From contig CP029329.1 of NCBI GenBank assembly GCA_003129525.1, forward strand, positions 3,904,001 through 3,968,000: a stretch of 64,000 nt of DNA. The letters are read 5' to 3'. This document shows, piece by piece, positions 27,319-37,230 of the stretch (its first letter is position 1; each line of letters begins with the position of its first letter). Below the pieces are notes generated by a model. That model had not been told where the DNA came from. It ran no database searches and worked only from the letters and a program-made list of their open reading frames with translations. Source of the DNA: Clostridium beijerinckii. GTDB lineage: Bacteria > Bacillota > Clostridia > Clostridiales > Clostridiaceae. A program made the translations under genes and the position numbers.

Positions 27319-28320
27319 TTAGAATAATATTTTTTTTATAAATGTCTTTTGTATTATTTTATAGATTAAAATTGTAATTCCTATAGTTAATGCCCCTATT
27401 ATAAATGATTCAATTACAGAATTGTAAATCCCACTTGATTTAAAAACATATGATATCTTCGTACAAAATATTGGTTCATGTAATAAAAATATGTAGAATG
27501 AATACTTACCTAAATATTGTAACATTCTATTTTCTTTTACTCTTACAGCAAAAAAATAATATGCAATTACAGATATAGGCCATAATACAAATCTCCTTAA
27601 AGGTCCATTCAGTTCATTTACTGGATTCAATGTTATTATTAAGACCAATATTAAATATGTAACTATTATTTTAATATCCCACTTTTTAAATTTGCTTTTT
27701 ATGTCATACTTGTGAAAAGTTAAACCCATATAAAAAAATAAATAATAATATATATAATCAAATGGATGACTAGCTAGTAATTCACTATACCAAGACAATG
27801 AGTATTGAGTAATTACTATTCCTGCAATAAATATTAGTTTGATTTTTTCACTTTTAATTAATCTATGTATTATCGGATATGTTAATGCTATTAAAAGATA
27901 CATAGGTACATACCATAATTGATATGCTATATTATAACCTATGAATATTCTAAAAAAACTTATGGCTGAATTTCTAATATTTAAACTTTCTAGATTAAAT
28001 ATTATGTCTTTAATAAAAAATATCATACTTATAATTAAAAATGGCTTAATAACTTTATTGGTTCTACTTATTGCATATTCTTTGTATGGTTTATTTATAT
28101 TATTTAAAGCATATTTATAACCAGCTATAAATATAAACATAGGTACTGCTCCATGAATAAGGTTATCTACTAACCTAGTTGCAAAATCCACTTCTTCAAA
28201 TGACGTCTTCTTTAACACACTTAATAGATAATATGATGTAGCATGAATAAGAACTACAAATATAATAGCTAGTCCACTAAAACTTTGCAACTCTGAAATC
28301 CAATTTTTATTTTTTTTCAT
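27319..28320 (-). CDS. Acyltransferase-3 family membrane protein
   Basis: The 333-residue polytopic membrane protein has about ten hydrophobic segments. The N-terminal LQSFSGLAIIFVVLIHATSYY contains the conserved histidine of the acyltransferase-3 (OafA/WecH-like) family, and GAVPMFIFIAGYKYAL is the second signature. It probably O-acetylates a cell-surface polysaccharide or other exported glycan. The ribosome-binding site is weak. It stands alone beside the IS element. Confidence 0.88.
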   Translation of the reverse strand: MKKNKNWISELQSFSGLAIIFVVLIHATSYYLLSVLKKTSFEEVDFATRLVDNLIHGAVPMFIFIAGYKYALNNINKPYKEYAISRTNKVIKPFLIISMIFFIKDIIFNLESLNIRNSAISFFRIFIGYNIAYQLWYVPMYLLIALTYPIIHRLIKSEKIKLIFIAGIVITQYSLSWYSELLASHPFDYIYYYLFFYMGLTFHKYDIKSKFKKWDIKIIVTYLILVLIITLNPVNELNGPLRRFVLWPISVIAYYFFAVRVKENRMLQYLGKYSFYIFLLHEPIFCTKISYVFKSSGIYNSVIESFIIGALTIGITILIYKIIQKTFIKKILF

Positions 28321-28409
28321 AAGCGCCTTAATTCTCCTTTGAATTTAATTATTAAGTATATTATAGCCTTTTTCCCATTTTAATACAATTTTTTAGAATA
28401 TATAATAAA

Positions 28410-28436
28410 GCAGGAGTTTAATTTAATGCCTCCTGC
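28410..28436 (-). terminator. Hairpin upstream of the acyltransferase gene
   Basis: GCAGGAG and CTCCTGC flank a 13-bp loop, with TTTATTATATATTC after it on the minus strand; possible terminator for the radical SAM gene transcript. Confidence 0.5.
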
Positions 28437-28540
28437 AAACTTTAACTTATTCTATTAGTTCAGCGGAGTCTTCTTGCTTGTATTCGAAAATAAGTAGCCT
28501 CCTAATTATTCCTTTATAGGCGTAATGATATTGGTTGTGA

Positions 28541-28632
28541 TTAATAAGTTCGTCGTTGTGTTTTGCATTTTTTATCTGCTGAAAGATTTTGGTCGTGCTT
28601 CGCGCTTTTTTTATAGGTGCTTATATTTTTAA
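28541..28632 (-). repeat. Dispersed repeat, family F, copy 1
   Basis: On the plus strand TTAATAAGTTCGTCGTTGTG ... GTGCTTCGCGCTTTTTTTAT then AGGTGCTTAT matches the block at 45923-46012 in ends and order. It contains a GTGC-TTC-GCGC hairpin with a T-run and overlaps the 3' end of the radical SAM gene. Confidence 0.55.
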
Positions 28633-29624
28633 AGGTGTATATTTATCTCTTCACCACATTTTTTACATTTGTTTTCCTTAATAAGTACTTGTGTATTATA
28701 TCCATTTCTTTTAATAAGTAATTCATTACACTTTGGGCAATAGGTATTATTATCTACCCCTTCTACATTTCCTACATATACATATTTTAAATACTTCTTT
28801 GCTTCATTTTGAGCTTCAGTTATCTTTTCTATTTGGGTTGCAGCATTCTCCATCTTATATCTAGGAAAATATCTACTTAAGTGAAGAGGTATATTTACAT
28901 TAATACTAGCTATAAACTTAGCTATTTCTCTTACTTCTTCTAGAGAATCATTTTCATCACTAACAAGCAGTGTTGTTAGTTCTATATGGCAATGCTTATT
29001 AGCTATTTTTATGGTTTCTAAAACTGGTTCTAATTTTGCACCACAAATTTTATTATAATATCTATTTGTATATCCCTTTAAATCAATATTCATAGCATCA
29101 ACATAAGGAAGAAGCTTTAAAAGTGGTTCTTCATTAATATAACCATTAGTCACTACTACTACACTTGTATCAGGATTATTTTCTTTTATATCTTTAGCTG
29201 CATCATAAATATACTCATACCACATAAGAGGTTCATTATAAGTAAAAGCAACTCCTGCATTGTTCTCTATTGATGGGATTATTTCAATCAACTTTTCTAT
29301 ACTCATATATTGTGTTTCTGGTCTGCCTTGAGATATTTCATAGTTTTGACAAAAGCTACAAGTCATATTACAGCCAAAGCTGCCAATTGATAAAATGTCC
29401 TTTGATGGTTTAAAGTGATATAAGGGTTTCTTTTCTATAGGGTCAACTCCCATTGAAGTAATTTCTCCATAATTTATAGCAACAGGTAAATTAGACTTTA
29501 ATGTTCTAACTCTACATATTCCAAATTTCCCTTCATCTAATATGCAATTATGAGGACATACCCAGCATCTAATATTGTCTTTTAGTTCTTCATAAAATGG
29601 TATTTTTGCATCTATAATGCTCAC
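28629..29624 (-). CDS. amrS: AmmeMemoRadiSam system radical SAM enzyme
   Basis: Radical SAM protein of 331 residues belonging to the AmmeMemoRadiSam group, whose biochemical role is not settled. The cluster motif is CNMTCSFC (Cys85, 89, 92); an N-terminal Cys-rich segment (CWVCPHNC and GICRV) and a C-terminal zinc-ribbon pattern (CPKC ... CKKC) are present. It follows the MEMO/AMMECR1 fusion by 78 bp. The start is uncertain: the reading frame opens with GTG at 29624, which overlaps AAGGAGGTG itself, while ATT at 29618 has ideal spacing. Confidence 0.93.
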   Translation of the reverse strand: MSIIDAKIPFYEELKDNIRCWVCPHNCILDEGKFGICRVRTLKSNLPVAINYGEITSMGVDPIEKKPLYHFKPSKDILSIGSFGCNMTCSFCQNYEISQGRPETQYMSIEKLIEIIPSIENNAGVAFTYNEPLMWYEYIYDAAKDIKENNPDTSVVVVTNGYINEEPLLKLLPYVDAMNIDLKGYTNRYYNKICGAKLEPVLETIKIANKHCHIELTTLLVSDENDSLEEVREIAKFIASINVNIPLHLSRYFPRYKMENAATQIEKITEAQNEAKKYLKYVYVGNVEGVDNNTYCPKCNELLIKRNGYNTQVLIKENKCKKCGEEINIHL

Positions 29625-29702
29625 CTCCTTTTAATATCTAGTACATGCTCAAATACACCTATGAATATTCATAACATACTATTTTATATTGCATATAATG
29701 TA

Positions 29703-31100
29703 TTAATCTTCCTTATATCTTATAACTTCAAATCTTTCTATGTCATAGTCTTCGTCAAAATCTATATTAGCCTTATCACAAGCAATACTTAATTGTTCCT
29801 CTACAGTATCTACGCCTTCAAGATCTGGTAACAACAATCCACGTCTTCCATTGCACAATACAATAACTCCATATTTTTTAGGATTTAGTTCTTCCTTTTT
29901 GCATTGTACTGAATCCATAAGCACATCTACAGATATATCAATATCCTCCATTTCATTTTCCATCACTGCCGGAAATCTTGGATCATGAATTGCTGCTTCT
30001 ATGGAATTTCTTATTATCTCTTCTCCTACAGAATTAGTTGTAGGTATTATTGTTCCTATGCAGCCTCTAAGATGACCAAATTTTTTTAAAGATACAAAAA
30101 CACCATGTCTTTCAACTAAAAGTTCACTAGGTAAATTAGATATTTCTTTTCCGTATCTAAAATAATGATTTAAATTTGCTCTAGCAAGCTTTACATATGG
30201 ATTATTGCTATTTAATTTTTTCTTGAATTGGTCTTCTTTATATTTTATTAAGGAATCTAAATTACTTTTATTTTCTTCTTGTTTTTTAAGCTTCATTACT
30301 CCATAACCTACTCCAAAAGGTCCTTCATAAGATAAAAGTTCTCCCTTTACCTCATTGCCTTCCATAACTCCAAGAAGTATATAAACAGAATTTAATCCAC
30401 ATTGTCCTGCTTCTTCAATCATAGTTTTATTCATATTAAAAACTTTAAGAACATTGCCCTCTTCAAGATTTTTTAAAAGTTCATGGTCAAATTTTTCTCC
30501 ATATGGTGAATAAGAATATGATTCTTCATCTTTAAGTTTATGAGACAAGTCTCCACTAGCTATTATTACAGCTTTTCTATTTAATTCTTCTGCTACTTTT
30601 TTTACTTGCATACCAAATTTATATAAGTTTATATCACCTATCATAGAATAAGTAATATGAACTAACTTATAGTCATTATAATATTGGTTAACAAAATATA
30701 AGGGAATCATTGTACCATGATCTAATTCATAGGTAACATTATAGTTATCTAAAAAATCTGAATTCACAAGAACTGAAGGTATTCCTTCTAAATGACAAAC
30801 TGTTCCTAACTTAATATTAAACTGCCTATCTATGGGAATGTTCATCTTTATATTAGTGCATCTAAATTGGCTTAAATCCCCAGAGATTATCTCTTCGTTT
30901 GATATAGCTATAGCATCAGAAAACATTGCTGCATGTGGAGTTATAATTATTATTGTATCCGGCTTAATATCGGCTATTTCTCTTCCTATTTCATTACACG
31001 CCAAACTTGTTGCTTCTATTTTTTTCTCTTCACCTTTGCCTATGTCTGGAATAATAATTGGTGGATGTGGCATTAAATAATATCCTAATATATTTTCCAT
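29703..31100 (-). CDS. AmmeMemoRadiSam protein B (MEMO1-like) fused to protein A (AMMECR1)
   Basis: The 465 residues form two modules. Residues 1-275 are a MEMO-type class III extradiol dioxygenase-like fold (MPHPPIIIPDIGKG, IIITPHAAMF, LDHGTMIPLYF, ASGDLSHKL). Residues from about 295 are an AMMECR1 domain, with the signature GHLRGCIGTIIP, EAAIHDPRFPAV and CNGRRGLLLPDLEGVDT. It is paired with the radical SAM gene, completing the three-part system in two ORFs. GAGGTG precedes the ATG, and a 51-residue ORF lies 20 bp upstream. The function is unknown; roles in metal or redox handling are suggested for eukaryotic relatives. Confidence 0.92.
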   Translation of the reverse strand: MENILGYYLMPHPPIIIPDIGKGEEKKIEATSLACNEIGREIADIKPDTIIIITPHAAMFSDAIAISNEEIISGDLSQFRCTNIKMNIPIDRQFNIKLGTVCHLEGIPSVLVNSDFLDNYNVTYELDHGTMIPLYFVNQYYNDYKLVHITYSMIGDINLYKFGMQVKKVAEELNRKAVIIASGDLSHKLKDEESYSYSPYGEKFDHELLKNLEEGNVLKVFNMNKTMIEEAGQCGLNSVYILLGVMEGNEVKGELLSYEGPFGVGYGVMKLKKQEENKSNLDSLIKYKEDQFKKKLNSNNPYVKLARANLNHYFRYGKEISNLPSELLVERHGVFVSLKKFGHLRGCIGTIIPTTNSVGEEIIRNSIEAAIHDPRFPAVMENEMEDIDISVDVLMDSVQCKKEELNPKKYGVIVLCNGRRGLLLPDLEGVDTVEEQLSIACDKANIDFDEDYDIERFEVIRYKED

Positions 31101-31120
31101 TACTACACCTCTTAATCAAC

Positions 31121-31276
31121 TTATTCTATATCTCTAGATTTCTCATTATCTTTAACTTTTTCTAAATAATCTTTTTGATTCACTATATTTTGTTCAAAGT
31201 CTTCTATTGCATGTTTAGTAAAATTACCTACCCTCATTAGATTACGAAATTTATTTCCATTACCTTTTATACTCAT
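31121..31276 (-). CDS. 51-residue small protein upstream of the AmmeMemoRadiSam genes
   Basis: ATG at 31276 with GAGGAGG 8 bp upstream (a GTG one codon earlier is also possible) opens 51 codons to TAA at 31121. The product is highly charged: MSIKGNGNKFRNLMRVGNF at the N-terminus and many Lys/Glu/Asp, with KDYLEKVKDNEKSRD near the end. There is no membrane segment. The gap to the MEMO/AMMECR1 ATG is only 20 bp, so co-transcription is likely. I do not know the family; it might be a substrate or adaptor of the system, which is inference. Confidence 0.65.
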   Translation of the reverse strand: MSIKGNGNKFRNLMRVGNFTKHAIEDFEQNIVNQKDYLEKVKDNEKSRDIE

Positions 31277-31731
31277 CACAAAATCCTCCTCAAATTATAA
31301 TATTTAATATAAATATCAAAAAAAACACCAAATCAAATATGCTTAATTATAGTATCTCAAATCAAGTTATATTTTATTAGTATTAAGAGATATTTTTAAA
31401 ATAACAAATCAAATATACATTACTATCTCAAGAGAATTGCTACTTCTAATTCTCTATATTTCTTAAACATGTTGTAACTTATTAGCTTGTTTTGTAATTT
31501 ATTGTTAATTGCTATTCAACTTTCAACTCTTTTTCTACATTTTTATTACTAATTAATTAGTTTTAATATATAATATACAACAGCGCTATTATGTAATATA
31601 ATCATTCTATTGTTTAAAAATAATTTGATTTATTTTAAATGATATTAACATAGATATTATTTTAAGAATAAACAAATACTAATATAAACAAATACTAATA
31701 TAAATATATTTAATGTAAAGGAAGACTAATT
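31277..31731. other. Intergenic region before kup
   Basis: This 455-bp A/T-rich region between divergent genes contains a perfect 16-bp tandem repeat (31670-31701) but no recognisable ydaO-type c-di-AMP riboswitch and no gene I can support. Confidence 0.55.
31670..31701 (+). repeat. Tandem 16-bp repeat in the kup leader
   Basis: AAACAAATACTAATAT occurs twice head to tail without mismatch, 31 bp before the kup start codon. Confidence 0.7.
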
Positions 31732-33735
31732 ATGAAATCTATTAATAAGCAAAATGCTTGTACTAAAATGTCCTTAGGAGGAATCTTAGTGACACTAGGG
31801 ATAGTTTATGGAGATATCGGAACTTCACCACTTTATGTAATGAAATCAATTATAATGGGTAATGGTGGTTTAGCAAACATATCTGAAAATTTTGTCCTTG
31901 GATCATTATCCCTAGTTTTTTGGACGATTACAATTTTAACAACAATAAAATATGTTCTTATCACTTTAAGGGCAGATAATAAAGGTGAAGGCGGAATTTT
32001 TTCTCTTTTTGCTTTAGTTCGCCGTCGTGGAAAGTGGCTTATTATTCCAGCTATGATTGGTGGATCTGCATTACTTGCTGATGGAATGTTAACACCTGCT
32101 GTAACTGTAACTTCAGCAATTGAAGGATTAGAGATAATTCCACGTTTTAATGTTATTTTGGGAAGCAATCAAAATATTATTATTACAATTGTAATATCAA
32201 TAATAACTATTCTTTTTTTTATTCAACATTTTGGAACTGATTTTATTGGAAAAGTGTTTGGTCCTGTTATGCTTTTATGGTTTTGTTCATTAGCAGTCTT
32301 TGGAATTATTAATATTTCTCATGATTGGACATTACTTCGTGCACTTTCTCCACACTATGCAATTAATATTCTTTTTAGTAGTGAAAATAAATTAGGATTC
32401 TTTATTCTTGGAGGTGTATTTTTATCATCAACAGGTGCTGAAGCTCTTTACTCAGACCTTGGTCATGTTGGTAAAAAGAATATTTATGCCTCTTGGCCTT
32501 TTGTTAAGATATGTTTATTGTTAAATTATTTTGGTCAAGGAGCTTGGATATTGGCAGCTAAAAAAAATCCTATGTTTTTAAATGAAAAAGACTTAAATCC
32601 TTTTTTCCAAATGATTCCGCACAACTTTTTGATTTTTGCTATAATACTTTCAACAGCTGCTGCAATTATTGCTTCTCAAGCCTTGATTTCAGGATCATTT
32701 ACACTTGTTTCTGAAGCAATTAAATTGAATTTATTTCCTAGATTGCATACTGTGTATCCATCTAGTTCCAAAGGACAGCTCTATATACCGACAGTAAATA
32801 GCATTTTATGGATTGCTTGTATTGGAATTGTTCTTTACTTCAGAAATTCTGCACATATGGAAGCAGCCTATGGACTAGCAATTACAGTTACTATGTTAAT
32901 GACAACTATTCTCTTATTTAACTATTTATTGAAGAAGAAAGTTCCATTTGTTATTTCTTTAAGTATGCTTATTTTCTTTTCTATTTTTGAATTTTGCTTC
33001 TTTATTGCAAGCATTGTTAAATTTATGCATGGAGGCTTTGTAGCTGTCTTGATTGCTTTAGCAATTTTTATTATTATGTATATTTGGATCAACGGTTACT
33101 ATATTAAAATGCGTTTATTGGAAAATGTTCCAATTTCAAATTATAAGGACCAACTAAATAACTTACGTCTAGATAATGATCGACCTAAATATACAACAAA
33201 TCTTGTATGTTTAACCACTTGTCGAGAACCTGAACAAATTGAAAGAAAAATAATGTACTCTATCTTAGATAAAAGACCTAAGAAAGCAGATGTTTATTGG
33301 TTCGTTAATATTGTTGTTACTGATGAACCTTATCAAGCGGAATATACAATAGACACTTTGGGAACATTCTACATTGTAAAAGTTCAATTAAAGCTTGGAT
33401 TCCGAGTAGATCAAAAATTAAATGTTTTTTTACGTCAAATTTCAACTGAGTTAGTTGAAAGTGGAGACATAAAAGTTCAATATAGAAGCTATACCACAAT
33501 GCCTGACCGAAAAGTTGGTGATTTTCGTTTTATTTTAATTCAAGAACAACTTTCACATGAATCAGAATTAACTCTTTGGGAATCATTTATACTTAAATCT
33601 AAATTATTTATAAAAAAGTTTACTGTTTCTCCATCAAGATGGTTTGGACTTGATACTAGTGATGTTGATATTGAAAATGTCCCACTATTTCTAGGCGAAA
33701 ATTGTCATACCACTTTAAAAAGAATTTCAAAATAG
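31732..33735 (+). CDS. kup: KUP-family potassium uptake protein
   Basis: Potassium transporter, probably a K+/H+ symporter, of 667 residues with about twelve transmembrane segments up to residue 460 and a long hydrophilic C-terminus. TLGIVYGDIGTSPLYV (near residue 22), RADNKGEGGIFSLFAL, ADGMLTPAVTV, and LSSTGAEALYSDLGHVGK are family signatures. AAAGGAAG precedes the ATG. Transcribed alone and followed by a strong terminator. Confidence 0.95.
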   Translation: MKSINKQNACTKMSLGGILVTLGIVYGDIGTSPLYVMKSIIMGNGGLANISENFVLGSLSLVFWTITILTTIKYVLITLRADNKGEGGIFSLFALVRRRGKWLIIPAMIGGSALLADGMLTPAVTVTSAIEGLEIIPRFNVILGSNQNIIITIVISIITILFFIQHFGTDFIGKVFGPVMLLWFCSLAVFGIINISHDWTLLRALSPHYAINILFSSENKLGFFILGGVFLSSTGAEALYSDLGHVGKKNIYASWPFVKICLLLNYFGQGAWILAAKKNPMFLNEKDLNPFFQMIPHNFLIFAIILSTAAAIIASQALISGSFTLVSEAIKLNLFPRLHTVYPSSSKGQLYIPTVNSILWIACIGIVLYFRNSAHMEAAYGLAITVTMLMTTILLFNYLLKKKVPFVISLSMLIFFSIFEFCFFIASIVKFMHGGFVAVLIALAIFIIMYIWINGYYIKMRLLENVPISNYKDQLNNLRLDNDRPKYTTNLVCLTTCREPEQIERKIMYSILDKRPKKADVYWFVNIVVTDEPYQAEYTIDTLGTFYIVKVQLKLGFRVDQKLNVFLRQISTELVESGDIKVQYRSYTTMPDRKVGDFRFILIQEQLSHESELTLWESFILKSKLFIKKFTVSPSRWFGLDTSDVDIENVPLFLGENCHTTLKRISK

Positions 33736-33819
33736 CTTAGTTTTTCCGTGGACTTCTCATTAAAAATCACTGTTCACTGAACTGTTGTATTTGAATTTTG
33801 ATTTTGATATATTTGAATT

Positions 33820-33858
33820 AAAAGGGGTATTCTTCATAATGAAGAATACCCCTTTTAG
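33820..33858. terminator. Terminator after kup
   Basis: AAAAGGGGTATTCTTCA and its complement TGAAGAATACCCCTTTT form a 17-bp perfect stem with a three-base loop; symmetrical, so it may serve both strands. Confidence 0.88.
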
Positions 33859-33905
33859 TCATTGTAAAAAGCTTCTATTGCTTATTGAGTAAATTATTTA
33901 TTTTT

Positions 33906-34445
33906 TTACCATTGTTCATAATGCACTATATCTTCAAGTTTTTTTCTTGGACGAGGCTTTGGATCTTCATCTGCATATCCTATAGTCAAAACACAAAGTA
34001 CATATTTATCATTTGGTACATTTAATACTGGTCTAATTTCAGCTTGAGTAAACCACGCAACCCAGCAAGTACCTAACCCCAATTCAGTAGCTGTAAGTGA
34101 CATATGTTCCACTGCAATAGCAGTATCCCTAATTACTTGTTTTATTTCTTCTTCTTTGCTATTTTCATTTATACAAATTTCTATATTTTCATCTATTCTT
34201 GAGCGTACATCTGCCACACATGCAATGTGTACAGGTGCAGTAGACATCCATTTTTGATTATGTGATACCTTTGATACCCTCTCTCTGTTTCCCTTAGATT
34301 TTATCACGATAAATTGCCATGGTTGTGTATTACTCCCTGATGGTGCAAGTCTACCACTTTCAAGTATTTGCGCTAATTTTTCTTCTTCAACTTCCTTATT
34401 AATATATTTTCTTATACTTCTTCGTTTTTCAATTGCTTTAATCAT
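33906..34445 (-). CDS. Nitroreductase-family FMN oxidoreductase
   Basis: FMN-dependent NAD(P)H oxidoreductase of 179 residues. MIKAIEKRRSIRKYINKEV and the LAPSGSNTQPWQFIVI block (about residues 35-50) bind FMN; LGTCWVAWF and the VLTIGYADEDPKPRPRK tail are typical. Substrate is unknown (nitro compounds or quinones in related enzymes). GGAGG precedes the ATG. It is convergent with kup and lies after the flavodiiron gene's terminator. Confidence 0.92.
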   Translation of the reverse strand: MIKAIEKRRSIRKYINKEVEEEKLAQILESGRLAPSGSNTQPWQFIVIKSKGNRERVSKVSHNQKWMSTAPVHIACVADVRSRIDENIEICINENSKEEEIKQVIRDTAIAVEHMSLTATELGLGTCWVAWFTQAEIRPVLNVPNDKYVLCVLTIGYADEDPKPRPRKKLEDIVHYEQW

Positions 34446-34545
34446 AATATTTTTCCTCCAATATATATAATTATAATTAATTTTCGTTTTTCAAAATTCT
34501 CATAAATTATTATATAAATGGGATTAGCTTTTCATATACAATTAA

Positions 34546-34590
34546 AAAATAAGGCTAGAAAATGATTAAAAACTTTCTAGCCTTATTTTT
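34546..34590. terminator. Terminator between the flavodiiron gene and the nitroreductase gene
   Basis: AAGGCTAGAAA (34551-34561) and TTTCTAGCCTT form an 11-bp stem, with A-run before and T-run after, so it works on either strand. Confidence 0.85.
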
Positions 34591-34611
34591 AATGTTTCTT
34601 ATCAGTTTCTA

Positions 34612-37137
34612 CTAAAACATTTGTTTAAATAATTTATTTTCTTTTACATCTTGTGTCACTTTAACAATATCACTAGTATCGCCAATTAATATAGCACCAC
34701 ATAGACGATTGTTTGCAAAATAGTATTTTGTATATGTCCTTTTAACTGGATCTTTAAATTCTACTGTTTTATATTGAACATTAGGCTTCTTTCCATTATC
34801 TCCAATTGAGTATAATGAAGTATTCATACCATTAAATGTTAAAGCGGCATCTACAGTTTCATAAATTAATGAATCCCCTGTTGCATTGGCTCCAGCTACT
34901 TTACCCATTTCTATACTTTGTGGCCAAATACCATAATTTATTCCATTATATTCTGCACAATCTCCACATGCATAAATATCTGAAATATTAGTTTCCATTT
35001 TTTCATTTACAATAATAGCTCTATTAGCATTAATTCCTGCTTCTTTTGCTATTTTAGAATTAGCAGAAATTCCACAAGATATAATAACAAGATCTGCTTT
35101 AATAACTTCGCTTTCATTAATTCTTACACCAGTAACTGAATCTGTGCCTTCTATTTCATCAATCTTAGAATTTAATCTTACATCAATTCCTTCACCTTTA
35201 ATTATTTCTTCTAAGAATTTTCCGCCTTCAGTATCTAACTGACGTCCCATTAATTTATCCTCAATTTCTAATACAGTAACTTTACATTTTGCTTTGCTTA
35301 ATTCCCATGCAGCTTCAAGCCCAAGAACTCCACCACCAATTACAACAGCATTTTTTACTTTTGGTAGTAATTGAATAACTTTGTCAGTATCAGAAATACG
35401 ACGAATTGCTATAACTTCTTCTTTATCAACACCTAAAATCGGAGGAACAAAACATTCAGAACCTAAAGCATAAATACATTTATCATATTTAAGCTTAATT
35501 CCATCTTCGAAAATAACTTCTTTCTCTTTTACATCAATCTTAATTACTTCTCTATCAAGTACATTTGTTATATTCTTTTCTTTGTACCAAGCTTCATCAT
35601 GAATTGCAATTTGATTTGAATTAAACTTAGCTATCATTGACTTTGTTAACATTGGACGATTGTATCCTAGTATACTCTCATTTGAAGCCAAAACTATAGC
35701 GCAAGTTTCATTTCTTTCTCTTATAGCTGTTGCTGCACTTATACCTGCTGCACCATTTCCAAGAATTAAATAAATTTCATTTGTATTTTTCTTATATTCA
35801 TTTTCATCAACTTCAACTGTTATAAAGTTTTCTTTACCTACACCACAAACCGGACAAATTTCAAGGCTAGAATCAAATATTTCTCCACAAACTAAGCATT
35901 TAACTAATGTTCTCTTAGCTGATTTTTTCTTTGGATTTTCTTTGTTTTGTAGAATGCATCCAAAATTATAACCGTAGTCATAAGCTTCGCTTAAATCACT
36001 ATCACTTGGTTTAAATTTAATACGTAACCCATCGACAACTTTCATATTAAGTTGTTTTAATCTTTCTATAATATGAGGAACTCCTTCTCCGCTCCATCCA
36101 TAGCTTCCAAAAGCACTAGCAAGTTTTCCTCCATGAGTTTTTGCAAAAATTGATATAGTCAAATCCCAAATTGGTTCTAATGCTTCACCAACGATTGTAG
36201 GCGTACCAAAAAGAATCCCATCTGCATATCCTAATTCTTCTAAAACCTTACTTTTATCTACTTCTAATAAATCATAATCTCTTACATCTATATCTCCACT
36301 AGATTTAATTCCTTTAGCTATTTCACCTGCCAATTCTTTTGTATAACCATAAGCGCTTACATATGGTATAATTACTGTTTTTCTTGGATTTGGATTAACT
36401 ACTTTACACCATTTAGCATTAAGTTCTTTAATTTCTTCTATTCTACAATCAATAACTGGACCATGTCCTGTACAAATCATATCAATATCTAAATCTTTAA
36501 TTCTATTTAATGCTTTTACCATAAATGGCTTAAATGGTCCAATAATATTATCAAAATAATATTTCTTAGCTCTTAAATAACCTTCGTTATCTGTAACCTT
36601 ACTTAATAAAACTTCATCAAAACTATAATGTGATCCAAAAGAGTCGCAAGTAAGCAAAGTTTTATCTTCTTCTATATATGTATACATTGTATCAGGCCAA
36701 TGTAAATTTGGAAGAGACATAAAACGTAAAGTTTTATCACCTAAATCTAAAGTGTCATTTTCTTTTACTGCTATACTATAAAAATCATGATTTACGATAT
36801 TCTTTAAAAATCCTATAGCCACTCCAGTTCCAACAATTTTAATATTGGGATTTATTTCAATAAGCTTTTCTATACTACCTGCATGATCTGGTTCTGTATG
36901 ATTTACTACAATATAATCAATTTCACTTATATTAACAAGTTTATTTAATGTTTCTAAATAATCATCAAAAAATTTAGCTTTTGCTGTTTCAAATAATACT
37001 GTCTTTTCACTTGTTTTCAGTATATAAGAATTATATGAAGTCCCAAATTCCGTTTCCATAACAATATCAAATACTTTTAACTCCGGGTCTAATACTCCTG
37101 TCCAGTAAAAATTCTTTTTCAATTCCAACGCATTCAT
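34612..37137 (-). CDS. fdpF: Flavodiiron protein fused to rubredoxin-like and NADH:rubredoxin oxidoreductase domains
   Basis: Three-module oxygen (and possibly NO) scavenging protein of 841 residues: a metallo-beta-lactamase-like diiron domain (1-250; ligands in NHTEPDHAGS, NLHWPDTMY, TCDSFGSH and TGHGPV), a flavodoxin domain (about 253-395; VSAYGYTKELA), a short-spaced rubredoxin-like domain (CLVCGEIFDSSLEICPVCG, 11 residues between the Cys pairs), and an NADH oxidoreductase domain (about 455-841; LILGNGAAGISAATAIRE, VVIGGGVLGLEAAWEL, ACGDCAEYNG). It can pass electrons from NADH to O2 without separate carriers. The class is known from clostridia. AAGGAG precedes the ATG. Confidence 0.93.
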   Translation of the reverse strand: MNALELKKNFYWTGVLDPELKVFDIVMETEFGTSYNSYILKTSEKTVLFETAKAKFFDDYLETLNKLVNISEIDYIVVNHTEPDHAGSIEKLIEINPNIKIVGTGVAIGFLKNIVNHDFYSIAVKENDTLDLGDKTLRFMSLPNLHWPDTMYTYIEEDKTLLTCDSFGSHYSFDEVLLSKVTDNEGYLRAKKYYFDNIIGPFKPFMVKALNRIKDLDIDMICTGHGPVIDCRIEEIKELNAKWCKVVNPNPRKTVIIPYVSAYGYTKELAGEIAKGIKSSGDIDVRDYDLLEVDKSKVLEELGYADGILFGTPTIVGEALEPIWDLTISIFAKTHGGKLASAFGSYGWSGEGVPHIIERLKQLNMKVVDGLRIKFKPSDSDLSEAYDYGYNFGCILQNKENPKKKSAKRTLVKCLVCGEIFDSSLEICPVCGVGKENFITVEVDENEYKKNTNEIYLILGNGAAGISAATAIRERNETCAIVLASNESILGYNRPMLTKSMIAKFNSNQIAIHDEAWYKEKNITNVLDREVIKIDVKEKEVIFEDGIKLKYDKCIYALGSECFVPPILGVDKEEVIAIRRISDTDKVIQLLPKVKNAVVIGGGVLGLEAAWELSKAKCKVTVLEIEDKLMGRQLDTEGGKFLEEIIKGEGIDVRLNSKIDEIEGTDSVTGVRINESEVIKADLVIISCGISANSKIAKEAGINANRAIIVNEKMETNISDIYACGDCAEYNGINYGIWPQSIEMGKVAGANATGDSLIYETVDAALTFNGMNTSLYSIGDNGKKPNVQYKTVEFKDPVKRTYTKYYFANNRLCGAILIGDTSDIVKVTQDVKENKLFKQMF

Positions 37138-37230
37138 CTAATAATTCTCCTTTTCATAATATATGTAAAAATTATATCTCTTTTGCTAGAGACAAGCAAA
37201 ATTCTTTTAAAAACTTATTTAAATTTAATA

